64,000 bases of DNA from NCBI GenBank assembly GCA_945863605.1, contig CAMAZP010000010.1:23429-87428 (forward strand), given 5' to 3'. The DNA comes from Chitinophaga pinensis. GTDB taxonomy: Bacteria; Bacteroidota; Bacteroidia; Flavobacteriales_D; Crocinitomicaceae. The translations under genes were made by a program, and so were the position numbers. The notes beneath the pieces were generated by a model that was not told the origin of the DNA, did not search any database, and saw only the letters and a program-made list of their open reading frames with translations. Below, piece by piece: positions 8,029-18,147 of the stretch. Within the stretch, counting starts at the first letter, position 1; every line of letters begins with the position of its first letter.

Positions 8029-8541
8029 GTGAAGAATCAGTTTGAAATACCGTTTGTAGGATTAAAGATTGGAATTCATAACTTTGAATTTAAAATAGAT
8101 AAGTCGTTTTTTGAAGCAATGCCCTATTCAATCGTTAATGATGGCGATATTAAAGTTTGGATGGAGCTGGAGAAGAAAGAAACCATGTTGATAGCAGATT
8201 TTGAATTTTTCGGAACTGTAAAAATGGAATGTGCACGTTGTACAGAAGAAATGGATGTAGAAGTTGAAGGAGAATTAACAATTTATTTCACTTTTGGTAA
8301 TGAAGATACTGAAGATGAAAATATTTTCGTTATTCCTCATGAAAGTTATCAGATTGATGTTAAGCAGTCTATCTATGAGATGATAACAATGTCAATCCCT
8401 TTTCATCCTTCTCATGAGGAAGATGAGTGCGACGAGGAAATGGTAAAGTTGATTGAGAAATTTCAAAATCAACCAAAAGAAGAAAATAAAAATGATGACG
8501 ATATTGATCCACGTTGGTCAGTTTTAAAAAATTTAAATTAA
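8029..8541 (+). CDS. DUF177 (YceD) family protein
   Basis: 170 residues. The start is GTG, the only one that keeps the conserved FEIPFVGLKIG opening. A Cys pair CARC sits in the middle (about residues 66-69), as in many DUF177 proteins, followed by the acidic YFTFGNEDTEDEN region. The family is encoded next to rpmF throughout bacteria and has been linked to 23S rRNA or large-subunit maturation. That context is kept here: rpmF starts 14 bp downstream. The acidic C-terminus (KEENKNDDDIDPRWSVLKNL) is also typical. The assignment is good; the molecular mechanism is not shown by the sequence. Confidence 0.85.
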   Translation: MKNQFEIPFVGLKIGIHNFEFKIDKSFFEAMPYSIVNDGDIKVWMELEKKETMLIADFEFFGTVKMECARCTEEMDVEVEGELTIYFTFGNEDTEDENIFVIPHESYQIDVKQSIYEMITMSIPFHPSHEEDECDEEMVKLIEKFQNQPKEENKNDDDIDPRWSVLKNLN

Positions 8542-8555
8542 GTAATAATTGAATT

Positions 8556-8753
8556 ATGGCACATCCTAAACGTAAGATTTCGAAAACTAGACGTGATAAG
8601 CGCAGAACTCACAAAAATGCAATTGCTCATAACGTATCAACTTGCCCTACAACTGGTCAACCACATCTTTTTCACCATGCTCACTGGCATGAAGGAAAAT
8701 TATACTACAAAGGCAGAGTAGTAGCAGAAAAAGAAGTTGTTGCTGAACAATAG
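8556..8753 (+). CDS. rpmF: 50S ribosomal protein L32
   Basis: 65 residues, normal for L32. The basic N-terminus ([20 protein letters not shown]) and the [18 protein letters not shown] segment are diagnostic. Only one Cys is present (TCPTTG), so the four-Cys zinc ribbon of some L32 proteins is missing. This zinc-independent form is usual in Bacteroidota. The gene lies between DUF177 and plsX, the same order as the yceD-rpmF-plsX-fabH cluster of E. coli, which ties ribosome supply to fatty-acid synthesis. Confidence 0.97.
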   Translation: MAHPKRKISKTRRDKRRTHKNAIAHNVSTCPTTGQPHLFHHAHWHEGKLYYKGRVVAEKEVVAEQ

Positions 8754-8771
8754 CTTTTTTCTCATTTTCGA

Positions 8772-9710
8772 ATGAAAATAGGCTTAGATATTTCAGGAGG
8801 CGATTTTGCTCCAAATGTTAATATTGACGGAGCTATTTTGGCCTACGCTGAATTGCCAAAAGACTCTCGCCTAGTTTTAATAGGTGATGAATCAATAATT
8901 AGAGAAGAACTGAAAAATCGTGGGTTTTCTCACGATTTTTTTGATATTATACACGCACCAGATGTAATTACATTCCACGATCATCCAACACGGGCTATTC
9001 CTAAAAAACCGAACAGTTCTATTGCGATTGGGTTTGATATGCTTTCTAAAGGAGATTTGTCAGTTTTTGCAAGTACAGGAAACACAGGAGCAATGCTTGT
9101 AGGGTCAATGTATAAGCTTAATACCATACCAGGAATTATTCGTCCTTGTATAACATCAACATTACCAGCTATTAATGGAGAAAAAACTATTCTTCTTGAT
9201 GTAGGCTCAAACGCAGATTGTAAAGTTGATGTCCTATACCAATTTGCTGTTTTAGGCTCTGTATATGCTAAATGTGTTCACGGTATCGAAAATCCAAGGA
9301 TTGCATTATTAAATATTGGTGAAGAGGATTCAAAAGGGAATTTATTGACAATCGCTGCCTACAAAATGTTATCTGAGTCAGATGAAATTAACTTTATTGG
9401 TAATATTGAAGGTAGAGATATTTTCACCGGTAAAGCTGATGTAATTGTCTGTGATGGTTTCACTGGCAATATTGTGTTAAAAGAAGCAGAAGGTATTTAT
9501 TCTTTGATGAATAAAAGGGGAATAAAAGACGAATATTTTGATCGATTTAATTATGAAAACTATGGTGGAACTCCAATACTAGGAGTGAAAGGTAATGTAA
9601 TTATTGGTCATGGAATTTCAAATGAAATAGCAGTGAAAAATATGGTTTTACATGCTAATGAACTAGCATTGTCAGGATTGGCAATCAAAATAAACGAAGC
9701 ATTTAATTAA
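8772..9710 (+). CDS. plsX: phosphate acyltransferase PlsX
   Basis: 312 residues. It makes acyl-phosphate from acyl-ACP, the donor for the first glycerol-3-phosphate acylation by PlsY, at the cytoplasmic face of the membrane. Family marks are the opening MKIGLDISGGDFAPN (usually DxMGGD), the FASTGNTGAMLVGS loop, LLDVGSNADCK, and the NIGEEDSKGN and VCDGFTGNIVLKEAEG stretches. It starts 18 bp after rpmF and ends 4 bp before fabH, so it is co-transcribed. In the first motif Ile-Ser replaces the more common Met-Gly. Confidence 0.95.
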   Translation: MKIGLDISGGDFAPNVNIDGAILAYAELPKDSRLVLIGDESIIREELKNRGFSHDFFDIIHAPDVITFHDHPTRAIPKKPNSSIAIGFDMLSKGDLSVFASTGNTGAMLVGSMYKLNTIPGIIRPCITSTLPAINGEKTILLDVGSNADCKVDVLYQFAVLGSVYAKCVHGIENPRIALLNIGEEDSKGNLLTIAAYKMLSESDEINFIGNIEGRDIFTGKADVIVCDGFTGNIVLKEAEGIYSLMNKRGIKDEYFDRFNYENYGGTPILGVKGNVIIGHGISNEIAVKNMVLHANELALSGLAIKINEAFN

Positions 9711-9714
9711 AAAT

Positions 9715-10704
9715 ATGAATAAAATAACTGCAGCAATAACAGGTGTACAAGGTTTTATTCCTGAGGACATTTTAAGTAACGATGATTTAGCGAAAATGGT
9801 CGATACAACAGATGAATGGATAACTTCACGGACAGGAATAAAAGAAAGAAGAATTATGAAAAATGGTGCTTCTTCTGATATGGCTGCAGAAGCTGTTAAA
9901 CAATTACTAGCAAAGAAAAATATCGATCCTTTAGAAATTGAACTAGTTATTCTAGCTACTGTAACCCCTGATTATCCTTTCCCAAGTACTGCTAATGTAT
10001 TATGCGATAAAGTAGGTATGAAAAATGCATGGGGTTTTGACCTTAAAGCGGCATGCTCTGGTTTCATATACGCTCTATCAACTGGCTCTCAATTTATAGA
10101 AACGGGCAGACACAAAAAAGTATTAGTAATTGGTGTTGATAAAATGTCCTCGATTATAGACTACCAAGACCGTGCAACCTGTGTTATTTTTGGTGATGGT
10201 GCAGGTGTAGTATTACTTGAGCCAAGTAATGATGGAATGGGATTACAAGATTTTATATTGAGAAGTGATGGTTCAGGACGTGAGTATTTAGTGCAACCAG
10301 CCGGTGGTTGTGTTAATCCTCCATCAATTGAGACAATAGAAAAAAGAATGCACTATGTGAAACAAGAAGGAAAACAAGTATTTAAATTCGCTGTTACAAA
10401 TATGGCAGAAGTATCTGCTGAGATAATGCAAAAAAATAATTTAACTAGTGAGGATGTTGATTGGCTTGTTCCTCACCAAGCAAATTTAAGGATTATAGAC
10501 GCTACGGCTGAAAGAATGGGATTACCACGAGAGAAAGTAATGATTAACATTGAAAAATACGGAAATACAACTGCAGGAACTTTACCACTATGTTTGTGGG
10601 ATTATGAAAAACAATTAAAAAAAGGAGATAATATAATTTTATCTGCTTTTGGGGGCGGATTCACCTGGGGAGCTGTTTACATTAAGTGGGCTTATAACTC
10701 ATAA
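9715..10704 (+). CDS. fabH: 3-oxoacyl-ACP synthase III
   Basis: 329 residues. It condenses a short acyl-CoA primer with malonyl-ACP to start fatty-acid chains; in Bacteroidota it often accepts branched primers. The Cys-His-Asn triad is visible: Cys in KAACSGFIYAL, His in VPHQANLRI and Asn in YGNTTAGTLP. The opening TGVQGFIPEDILSN and TDEWITSRTGIKERR are also typical. Placed directly after plsX and before the acetyl-CoA carboxylase genes, which supply its malonyl group. Confidence 0.96.
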   Translation: MNKITAAITGVQGFIPEDILSNDDLAKMVDTTDEWITSRTGIKERRIMKNGASSDMAAEAVKQLLAKKNIDPLEIELVILATVTPDYPFPSTANVLCDKVGMKNAWGFDLKAACSGFIYALSTGSQFIETGRHKKVLVIGVDKMSSIIDYQDRATCVIFGDGAGVVLLEPSNDGMGLQDFILRSDGSGREYLVQPAGGCVNPPSIETIEKRMHYVKQEGKQVFKFAVTNMAEVSAEIMQKNNLTSEDVDWLVPHQANLRIIDATAERMGLPREKVMINIEKYGNTTAGTLPLCLWDYEKQLKKGDNIILSAFGGGFTWGAVYIKWAYNS

Positions 10705-10739
10705 ATAAATTATATTTGACAAGAATTAAACAAAAGATT

Positions 10740-11219
10740 ATGAATTTAGAAGAAATAAAAGAATTAATCAAGCTTGTTTCAAAAACAGGAATTGGTAAAG
10801 TTAGAATCGAAAATGAAGAATTTAAGTTAGTAATTGAGGGTGGATCTAATAACGACGAGCCACTCATAGTTCAAGCTCCAACACAACCTTTTGTTGCAGC
10901 AGCACCTGTAATCACACCTACTACAGTAGTTGCAGACAAGATTACAAAAACTGAAGCAGTCGAAAATGATAATTCAAAATTTGTTACTATCAAATCGCCA
11001 ATGATTGGAACGTTCTACAGAACACCCGGTCCTGATAAAGAGTCATTTGTAAATGTAGGCTCTTCAATACAAGTTGGAAGTAAATTATGTATAATTGAGG
11101 CAATGAAAACTTTCAACGAAATCGAAGCAGAAATTTCTGGAAAAATCGTAAAAGTTCTAGTTGACAATGCAACACCTGTTGATTACGACCAACCTTTATT
11201 TTTAGTTGACCCTGCTTAA
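10740..11219 (+). CDS. accB: biotin carboxyl carrier protein of acetyl-CoA carboxylase
   Basis: 159 residues from the ATG at 10740. An in-frame TTG at 10716 is open, but MNLEEIKELIKLV is the normal AccB N-terminus. A Pro/Ala/Thr-rich linker (about residues 45-80) joins an N-terminal helical segment to the C-terminal biotinyl domain. That domain carries the biotin-accepting lysine in IEAMKTFNEIEAE and begins SPMIGTFYRTPGPD. It carries the carboxyl group between AccC and the AccAD transferase. accC follows after 35 bp. Confidence 0.95.
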   Translation: MNLEEIKELIKLVSKTGIGKVRIENEEFKLVIEGGSNNDEPLIVQAPTQPFVAAAPVITPTTVVADKITKTEAVENDNSKFVTIKSPMIGTFYRTPGPDKESFVNVGSSIQVGSKLCIIEAMKTFNEIEAEISGKIVKVLVDNATPVDYDQPLFLVDPA

Positions 11220-11254
11220 TTAAAGTATTAAGTTTATAATTTAACTCTTAGCTT

Positions 11255-12589
11255 ATGTTTAAGAAGATACTCATTGCAAATCGTGGGGAAATAGCCCTTC
11301 GAGTAATTCGCACTTGTAAAGAAATGGGAATTAAAACAGTTGCTGTTTATTCCACTGCCGATAAAGATAGCTTACCTGTGCGTTTTGCAGATGAAGCTGT
11401 TTGCATTGGACCTCCGATAAGTTCAAAATCCTATTTGTCAATTCCGAATATTATTGCAGCTGCAGAAATTACAAATTCAGATGCAATTCACCCAGGTTAT
11501 GGTTTTTTGTCAGAAAACGAGAAATTTTCAAAAGTTTGTCAAGAACAGGGAATTAAATTTATTGGTGCTTTACCTGAACAAATAGCTGGAATGGGAGATA
11601 AAGCTACTGCAAAGTCAACTATGATTAAAGCTGGTGTTCCATGTATCCCAGGTTCTAAAGGCCTAATAAAAGATGTAACTGAAGCTAAAAAAATCGCTAA
11701 AGAAATCAAATATCCAGTTATACTAAAAGCTACTGCTGGTGGTGGAGGAAAAGGAATGCGTATAGTTTGGAAAGAAGAGGATATTCAAGCTGCCTGGGAT
11801 TCAGCGCGGCAAGAAGCTAGCGCGGCATTTGGAAACGATGGAATATACATAGAGAAATACATCGAAGAACCACGCCATATTGAAATTCAAATTGCAGGTG
11901 ATCAATTTGGAAACGCTTGTCATCTATCAGAAAGAGACTGTTCGATACAAAGAAGACATCAAAAATTGGTAGAAGAAACTCCCTCACCTTTTATGACAGA
12001 TGAATTAAGGAAAAAAATGGGTGAAGCAGCTATTAAAGCTGCAAAAGCAGTTAGATACGAAGGTGTTGGAACAGTAGAATTTTTGGTAGATAAAAACCGT
12101 GATTTCTATTTCATGGAAATGAATACACGCATCCAAGTTGAACATACTATTACAGAAGAGGTTATCAATTTTGACTTAATTAAAGAACAAATAAAAATAG
12201 CAGCTGGACATAAAATTTCTGGAAAAAATTATTATCCCTTAATGCATGCAATTCAATGCAGAATTAACGCCGAAGACCCTTATATGGATTTCCGTCCTTG
12301 TCCAGGAAAAATTACTGATTATCACTGCCCAGGTGGACATGGAGTCAGAATTGATGCACATGTATATTCTGGTTATACTATACCTCCTAATTATGATTCA
12401 ATGATTTCCAAATTAATTGTTGTTGCTCAAACAAGACAAGAAGCAATTTTAAAAATGAAAAGAGCACTGGATGAATACATTATTGAAGGTGTAAAAACAA
12501 CAATCCCATTCCATCAAAAATTAATGGAAAATGTAGATTTCAATAATGGAAACTTTACAACAAAATTCATGGAAACATTTGATTTTTAG
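11255..12589 (+). CDS. accC: biotin carboxylase subunit of acetyl-CoA carboxylase
   Basis: 444 residues, normal length. It carboxylates the biotin on AccB using ATP and bicarbonate. ATP-grasp features are seen in order: [19 protein letters not shown] at the N-terminus, the Gly-rich ATP loop [12 protein letters not shown], the [13 protein letters not shown] and [14 protein letters not shown] segments, and the metal/bicarbonate region [13 protein letters not shown]. It closes the fatty-acid operon. The accA and accD subunits are not in this window. Confidence 0.97.
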   Translation: MFKKILIANRGEIALRVIRTCKEMGIKTVAVYSTADKDSLPVRFADEAVCIGPPISSKSYLSIPNIIAAAEITNSDAIHPGYGFLSENEKFSKVCQEQGIKFIGALPEQIAGMGDKATAKSTMIKAGVPCIPGSKGLIKDVTEAKKIAKEIKYPVILKATAGGGGKGMRIVWKEEDIQAAWDSARQEASAAFGNDGIYIEKYIEEPRHIEIQIAGDQFGNACHLSERDCSIQRRHQKLVEETPSPFMTDELRKKMGEAAIKAAKAVRYEGVGTVEFLVDKNRDFYFMEMNTRIQVEHTITEEVINFDLIKEQIKIAAGHKISGKNYYPLMHAIQCRINAEDPYMDFRPCPGKITDYHCPGGHGVRIDAHVYSGYTIPPNYDSMISKLIVVAQTRQEAILKMKRALDEYIIEGVKTTIPFHQKLMENVDFNNGNFTTKFMETFDF

Positions 12590-12620
12590 CTATTAATTGT
12601 GGAAAAATAAAAATCTGAGT

Positions 12621-13043
12621 TTGAAAAAATCAATATTTATAATAAATTTTATTTTTTTTAGTTTTTCTGCCCTTTCACAACTTAGTGCAGAAGCTAAGAT
12701 AAAAAATCATTTTGGAGTAGAATGGTATGATAGAGAAGTGTTAGAAAATAATCAGTGGATTGAAATACTTAAGGTCTATGTTACAGAGGGATTTAAACTT
12801 ATTTCAATTCAACAAGGTAAATACAACGAACTAACACCAATCAATGAGGTTAAATTAAATTCTAAATCAAATGAAGCAATTTCTATTCAACAATTTATTA
12901 ATGAATATGAATCCGAAAACTTCAATCCTTTACATTATCAATTTATCCCAACTATTGAAACTCAAATAATCAAATTGGATGGAATTAATAAAGTGATATA
13001 CATAGAATCAATTTCAAATTTATTAAACTCTGCCAATGAATAA
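12621..13043 (+). CDS. small exported protein of unknown function
   Basis: About 140 residues from the TTG at 12621, where a signal peptide begins (L/M-KKSIFIINFIFFSFSALSQ). A second in-frame TTG at 12597 would add eight hydrophilic residues. The mature part (about 120 residues) is mixed alpha/beta, with no Cys and no recognised domain. It overlaps the next gene by 8 bp, so the two are almost certainly translated together, and the neighbour is a large T9SS-secreted adhesin. A periplasmic helper or a lost sorting partner is possible but speculative. Confidence 0.55.
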   Translation: MKKSIFIINFIFFSFSALSQLSAEAKIKNHFGVEWYDREVLENNQWIEILKVYVTEGFKLISIQQGKYNELTPINEVKLNSKSNEAISIQQFINEYESENFNPLHYQFIPTIETQIIKLDGINKVIYIESISNLLNSANE

Positions 13044-16000
13044 AATTGCTTGGCTTCTATTTTTATTGGTTTTTGTTTCACAAAATGGATGGTCTCAAAG
13101 TTATAATATGTCGAATGGAACCATTTCTACTTGCTCTGGAAATTTTTATGACAGTGGTGGAACAGGAAACTATGGAAATAATCAAAATTTCACCTATACA
13201 ATCTGTCCATCTACATCTGGTTCAAAAATAAGTGTTTCATTCTCTTCATTAAGTCTAGAAAATAATTTTGATTTTCTTTATATTTACGATGGTAATAGCA
13301 CAGCAGCACCTTTAATTGGTACGTATACAAATACGAATAATCCAGGTACTATTAATGCATCTGCAAATAACACTAGTGGTTGTTTAACCTTTAGGTTTAC
13401 ATCTGATGGTTCTGTTGTAAGTACAGGTTGGGTTGGAATAATTTCATGTATTACACCATGTCAAACCATAACTGCTAATTTTCTCTCATCTAATCCTGCT
13501 CCTCAAGCAGATGGAATTATTAGAGTTTGTCCGGGAACACCTGTGACTTTTACTGGTAGCGGTACTTTTTCTAATTCTGGAAATGGTAGTAACTATACTT
13601 GGAATTTTGGAAATGGTCAAGTTGCCTCCGGTTCAACTGCAACATATACATTTAACAATAGTGGAGCTTTCACAGCAAATCTTGTAATAACTGATCCAAA
13701 CGGGTGTATAAGTTTTAATTCTTTAAATCGTGTTATACAAGTTTCAACAACTCCATCAATATCTTCAACAGCATCTCCAACAACAATTTGTCCCGGTCAA
13801 ACAGCTAATTTAACAGCTAATGTTACAATGACCCCCTTTATTCAGAATTGTACTCCTCCCGTAAGTGGTACTACTTTTTTACCTGACGGCTCGGGAGCTT
13901 CTTATAACACAGCAATTAATGTTAATTGCTTCAATAACTCTCAAATAATTCAATCGCCTTCAGATATTCAAAATATTTGTCTCAATATGGAACATTCTTT
14001 TATTGGAGACTTACAAATAAGAATTATTTGTCCAAATGGTCAATCACAAATATTAAAAGCATATCCTGGTGGTGGAGGCACTTATTTAGGTTGTCCTTTA
14101 GATGACCCAGCTATTGGCCCTGGAACAGGAAGAAATTATTGTTTCACACCTACAGCAACTACACTTTTAATTAACGGTGGAACTTCAAATTGTGGAAACC
14201 CATCTGGACTATCAATAAATGCTGGTAATTATATGCCACAACAACCATTTTCAAATTTAATAGGTTGTCCATTAAATGGCTCATGGACCATTCAAGTTAC
14301 TGATAATTTAGCAATCGATAATGGTTATATTTTTAATTGGGACATAAATTTTAATGCTTCTCTAGCTCCTGCAGCTGGATCCTTCACACCTACAATTGTT
14401 TCACAGAGTTGGCAATCTAATCCAACATTAACAAGTACAGGACTAACAACTGCAACCGTTTCTCCAACAACACCAGGGACTAATTGTTATACCTATTCTA
14501 TCATTGACAACTTTGGATGTACATTCAATCAAATACAATGTGTAACTGTTTCAAATGGAACAAATCCCACATTTACGCAACTTGGTCCATACTGCCAAGG
14601 TTCTGTTCCAAATAACCTTCCAACTACATCTTTAAATGGTGTTAATGGAAATTGGACGCCATCAATTATATCAACAACATCACCAGGAACTGCAACCTAT
14701 ACATTTACTCCTAACTCTGGACAATGTAGTACTCCTTATCAGATGACTGTGACAGTTAGCCCGGCTCCTACTGTTTCAATTAACCCAATTACTATCTGCT
14801 CTGGTGAAACAAACACATTGACGGCAACACCATCTACAGCTGGTGGTACTTACACGTGGTCTACCGGAGCTACAACGGCTGCGATTACTGTAAATCCAAC
14901 TACTACAACAACTTATTCCGTGAGTTACACATTGGGGGCTTGTACACCTGCTTCGGCAACAGCAACGGTGACAGTTAGCCCGGCTCCTACTGTTTCAATT
15001 AACCCAATTACTATCTGCTCTGGTGAAACAAACACATTGACGGCAACACCATCTACCGCTGGTGGTACTTACACGTGGTCCACCGGAGCTACAACGGCTG
15101 CGATTACCGTAAATCCAACTACTACAACAACTTATTCCGTGAGTTACACATTGGGGGCTTGTACACCTGCTTCGGCAACAGCAACTGTGACAGTTAGCCC
15201 AGCTCCTACTGTTTCAATCAACCCAATTACTATCTGCTCTGGTAGTTCAGGAATTATTACAGCAACACCATCTACAGCTGGTGGTACTTACACGTGGTCT
15301 ACCGGAGCTACAACGGCTGCGATTACTGTATATCCTACTTCAACAACAACTTATTCCGTGAGTTACACATTGGGAGCTTGTACACCTGCTTCGGCAACAG
15401 CAACGGTGACAGTTAGCCCTATACCAATTTTAACAGTTAATAATAGTACTATTTGTAATGGAGAAACAACAATATTAACAGCTACTGCAAACCCAACAGG
15501 AGGAACTATCTTATGGAGTAACGCTCAAAACTCAAATAGTATTACTGTTTCTCCATCTATAAATACTTCCTATAATGTTCTTTATACATTGAATGGTTGT
15601 AATGCAACTGCAGTATCAGTAGTTACAGTAAATCCAATACCTCAAGTTTCTTTAGCAAATGAAACAATTTGTGAGGGGGAAAATATAAATTTAACTGCTA
15701 TTCCAAATATTCAAGGAGGAACATATAGTTGGTCTCAAAATAATTTAACTACAGCAACGATATCAGTGAGCCCAAATGTAACAACAAATTATTCAGTCAT
15801 ATATACACTTAACAATTGTTCTAGTCAACCAGTTTCTGCAAGTGTTTTTGTAAATCCAAATCCTAGTTTAACAGTAAATAGCGGAACTATTTGTGCAGGC
15901 CAAAATTATACTATAAATGCTGTTCCATCAATTCCTGGTGGAACTTTTAATTGGATATCCACCGGTGAAACAACTTCATCAATTATCGTATCACCGAACG

Positions 16001-16878
16001 TTACAACTTCATATATTGTCAATTATACAACTTTAGATGGATGTACAAGTTCAAATGCTATTAGTAATATAACTATTATTGATAATCAAAATGTTTCGTT
16101 TGCTGCAAATATAATAGAAGGGTGTATACCACTTACTGTAACACTTTATAATACCACACAATCAGTAAATAATCAAAGCAACTGCGTTTGGACAATCAAT
16201 TCAAATCAACAATTAATTGGTTGTGATTCTGTCACATATACCTTTACTCAATCCGGTTGCTATGATATTTCATTAAGTACAAACTCAAATGGTTGTATAA
16301 GCACAAATTTACAAACATCATTTATTTGTGTTTCTGATTTACCGGTTGCGAGTTTTATAACAAATCCACAAACATTTACAGAAACAAATCAAAATATTGA
16401 ATTTATTAATACGTCAGTTGGAGCTTTGACTTACGAATGGAGCTTTGGTGATGGTAATGTAAGTACAGTTGAAAATCCAAATCATTATTTTGAAGGTACA
16501 CAGGGTGGATATACGACTACATTAACAGTTACCTCAGCGGATGGATGTTCAGATACTTATAATTTTCCTATCAATTATTTTGAACCAATTGTTTATTATA
16601 TTCCAAACACATTTACGCCTGATGCTGACGAACATAATCAAACTTTTTTACCGATTTTTCCATCAAATATTGACATTTATAATTATTCTTTTCAAATTTA
16701 TAACAGATGGGGAGAAATTGTATTTGAAAGTAAAAATCACCTTGTAGGTTGGGATGGAACATATGGTCAAAATGGAAGAAAAGTACAACAAGGCACATAT
16801 ATTTATAAAATTTCATTTGGAAGTAGATATGGTGCTGGTACCAATTCAATCACAGGAATAGTAAATCTACTCAAATAA
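13036..16878 (+). CDS. T9SS type B adhesin with CUB, PKD, P-domain and Ig-like repeats
   Basis: 1280 residues with a signal peptide (MNKIAWLLFLLVFVSQNGWSQ). In order: a CUB-like domain (about 25-135, with FDFLYIYDG), a PKD domain (YTWNFGNG), a proprotein-convertase P-domain-like segment (about 270-440, ending GSWTIQVTD), six Ig-like repeats of about 73 residues (about 573-1010), another PKD (YEWSFGDG), and the gliding-motility-type C-terminal sorting domain (YIPNTFTPD, then YNRWGEIVFES and GWDGTYGQNG). This C-terminus sends the protein through the type IX system to the cell surface or medium. The first three Ig-like repeats are almost identical at the DNA level. The ligand is unknown; adhesion or a matrix role is inferred from the domains. 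Confidence 0.9.
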   Translation: MNKIAWLLFLLVFVSQNGWSQSYNMSNGTISTCSGNFYDSGGTGNYGNNQNFTYTICPSTSGSKISVSFSSLSLENNFDFLYIYDGNSTAAPLIGTYTNTNNPGTINASANNTSGCLTFRFTSDGSVVSTGWVGIISCITPCQTITANFLSSNPAPQADGIIRVCPGTPVTFTGSGTFSNSGNGSNYTWNFGNGQVASGSTATYTFNNSGAFTANLVITDPNGCISFNSLNRVIQVSTTPSISSTASPTTICPGQTANLTANVTMTPFIQNCTPPVSGTTFLPDGSGASYNTAINVNCFNNSQIIQSPSDIQNICLNMEHSFIGDLQIRIICPNGQSQILKAYPGGGGTYLGCPLDDPAIGPGTGRNYCFTPTATTLLINGGTSNCGNPSGLSINAGNYMPQQPFSNLIGCPLNGSWTIQVTDNLAIDNGYIFNWDINFNASLAPAAGSFTPTIVSQSWQSNPTLTSTGLTTATVSPTTPGTNCYTYSIIDNFGCTFNQIQCVTVSNGTNPTFTQLGPYCQGSVPNNLPTTSLNGVNGNWTPSIISTTSPGTATYTFTPNSGQCSTPYQMTVTVSPAPTVSINPITICSGETNTLTATPSTAGGTYTWSTGATTAAITVNPTTTTTYSVSYTLGACTPASATATVTVSPAPTVSINPITICSGETNTLTATPSTAGGTYTWSTGATTAAITVNPTTTTTYSVSYTLGACTPASATATVTVSPAPTVSINPITICSGSSGIITATPSTAGGTYTWSTGATTAAITVYPTSTTTYSVSYTLGACTPASATATVTVSPIPILTVNNSTICNGETTILTATANPTGGTILWSNAQNSNSITVSPSINTSYNVLYTLNGCNATAVSVVTVNPIPQVSLANETICEGENINLTAIPNIQGGTYSWSQNNLTTATISVSPNVTTNYSVIYTLNNCSSQPVSASVFVNPNPSLTVNSGTICAGQNYTINAVPSIPGGTFNWISTGETTSSIIVSPNVTTSYIVNYTTLDGCTSSNAISNITIIDNQNVSFAANIIEGCIPLTVTLYNTTQSVNNQSNCVWTINSNQQLIGCDSVTYTFTQSGCYDISLSTNSNGCISTNLQTSFICVSDLPVASFITNPQTFTETNQNIEFINTSVGALTYEWSFGDGNVSTVENPNHYFEGTQGGYTTTLTVTSADGCSDTYNFPINYFEPIVYYIPNTFTPDADEHNQTFLPIFPSNIDIYNYSFQIYNRWGEIVFESKNHLVGWDGTYGQNGRKVQQGTYIYKISFGSRYGAGTNSITGIVNLLK
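14752..15408 (+). repeat. three tandem 219-bp in-frame repeats inside the adhesin gene
   Basis: Units start at 14752, 14971 and 15190, each exactly 219 bp (73 codons). Units 1 and 2 differ only by a few silent bases in the stretches compared. Unit 3 differs by a short block (GSSGIIT for GETNTLT) and one near VYPTS. Three further diverged units follow to about 16080. Confidence 0.95.
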
Positions 16879-16938
16879 TAAATTATATCTTCTGAGTGAA
16901 CATATTTGACATATTACATGTTAAATTAATAAAATCCT

Positions 16939-17529
16939 ATGAATAAATTCTTGTGGATATCATTCGCCATTATTCTTGTTGCAGGAATCGGCTTGTTAGT
17001 TCTCTCATTTACTACTAAAAATATCGAAACTCCAAATTATAAAGTCATCAAAACTTATGATGAAGTCGAAGTGCGATTGTATCCCAAAATGGTGGTTGCA
17101 AAAACAAATTTGGCTGATAAATCATTTGAAAATCAAGGAAGTAATGGGTTTAGAACGATTGCGAGTTATATTTTTGGAGGAAATGAAAAAAATGAAAAAA
17201 TTGCAATGACAGCTCCGGTAATAATGGATATGGGTGATAGTGCTTCGATGTATTTTGTGATGCCAAAAACATATGAAAAAGCTGAACTACCAACTCCAAA
17301 TTCAAAAGAAGTACATATAGAGGAAATCGCTGAAAAAACATTGGCTGTTGTGACTTATGGTGGGTTTTCTTCTGATGAAAAGATTGGAAAACATACTAAA
17401 TTATTGGAAAAAATTCTTCGAAAGAATAAAATACAAACAAAAGGAGCATTCTTATATATGGGATACAATGCCCCATGGGATATTATTAATCGTAAAAATG
17501 AAGTGGCAATTGAAGTTGTAATTCAGTAA
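16939..17529 (+). CDS. SOUL-family heme-binding-like protein
   Basis: 196 residues. One N-terminal hydrophobic segment (about 5-27) acts as an anchor or signal. A SOUL/HEBP domain follows, beginning YKVIKTYDEVEVRLYP and containing KIAMTAPVIMDM, MYFVMPKTY and YNAPWD. SOUL proteins were first described as heme binders in animals; bacterial members are common and mostly uncharacterised. The topology suggests the domain faces the periplasm. The gene stands alone between the adhesin and dut. The family call is secure; heme binding is not shown by the sequence. Confidence 0.85.
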   Translation: MNKFLWISFAIILVAGIGLLVLSFTTKNIETPNYKVIKTYDEVEVRLYPKMVVAKTNLADKSFENQGSNGFRTIASYIFGGNEKNEKIAMTAPVIMDMGDSASMYFVMPKTYEKAELPTPNSKEVHIEEIAEKTLAVVTYGGFSSDEKIGKHTKLLEKILRKNKIQTKGAFLYMGYNAPWDIINRKNEVAIEVVIQ

Positions 17530-17656
17530 AATATCAATCAATTGAATTATTCATTAGCACAATATAATTTTATGAATACGAATTAATTTACATGTTATAT
17601 TCATTTTGATGTTGATTAATACTTCATTGTAGTATGTTTAACACTTCGCTTTTTAG

Positions 17657-17664
17657 TAATTTTG
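17657..17664 (+). promoter_or_regulatory. -7 box before dut
   Basis: TAATTTTG, an exact TAnnTTTG match, ends 19 bp before the dut ATG. It could drive the whole dut-to-EnvC cluster. Confidence 0.4.
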
Positions 17665-17683
17665 ATACATATTAAATGTAAAT

Positions 17684-18118
17684 ATGCACGTAAAAATTAC
17701 CAATAAATCAAAACACCCACTTCCTCAATATGAAACTATTGGTGCTTCTGGAATGGATGTTCGCGCAAATATTTCAGAATCAATAAATATCGAACCTCTT
17801 GGTAGAGCTTTGATTAAAACCGGTTTATTTCTTGAAATGGAAATCGGTTTGGAATGTCAAGTGCGACCAAGAAGTGGAATGGCACTCAAAAAAGGGATAA
17901 GTGTTTTGAATACTCCAGGAACAATTGATGCGGATTACAGAGGTGAAATTGGTGTAATTTTGGTGAATTTATCCAAAGAAACAGTAACAATTGAAGATGG
18001 GGAACGTATTGCACAACTTATTTTTTGTAAAGTAGAAAAAATTAATTTTTTGGAAGTAGAAATACTTAATGAAACAAAAAGAGGTGAGGGTGGTTTTGGA
18101 AGTACAGGAATTATATAA
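17684..18118 (+). CDS. dut: dUTP diphosphatase
   Basis: 144 residues. It hydrolyses dUTP to dUMP and diphosphate, keeping uracil out of DNA and feeding thymidylate synthesis. All five motifs of the trimeric family are present: [36 protein letters not shown] (with the catalytic Asp), ERIAQLIF, and the C-terminal Gly-rich [10 protein letters not shown]. It starts a same-strand cluster with a nucleotidyltransferase and three envelope genes. Confidence 0.96.
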   Translation: MHVKITNKSKHPLPQYETIGASGMDVRANISESINIEPLGRALIKTGLFLEMEIGLECQVRPRSGMALKKGISVLNTPGTIDADYRGEIGVILVNLSKETVTIEDGERIAQLIFCKVEKINFLEVEILNETKRGEGGFGSTGII

Positions 18119-18147
18119 CTAAAAAAAACAAATTAAACTTAAATAAA

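Noticed and set aside
14752..15408. CRISPR-like or satellite array
   Set aside because: The 219-bp units are in frame, have no spacers and encode Ig-like domains of the adhesin.
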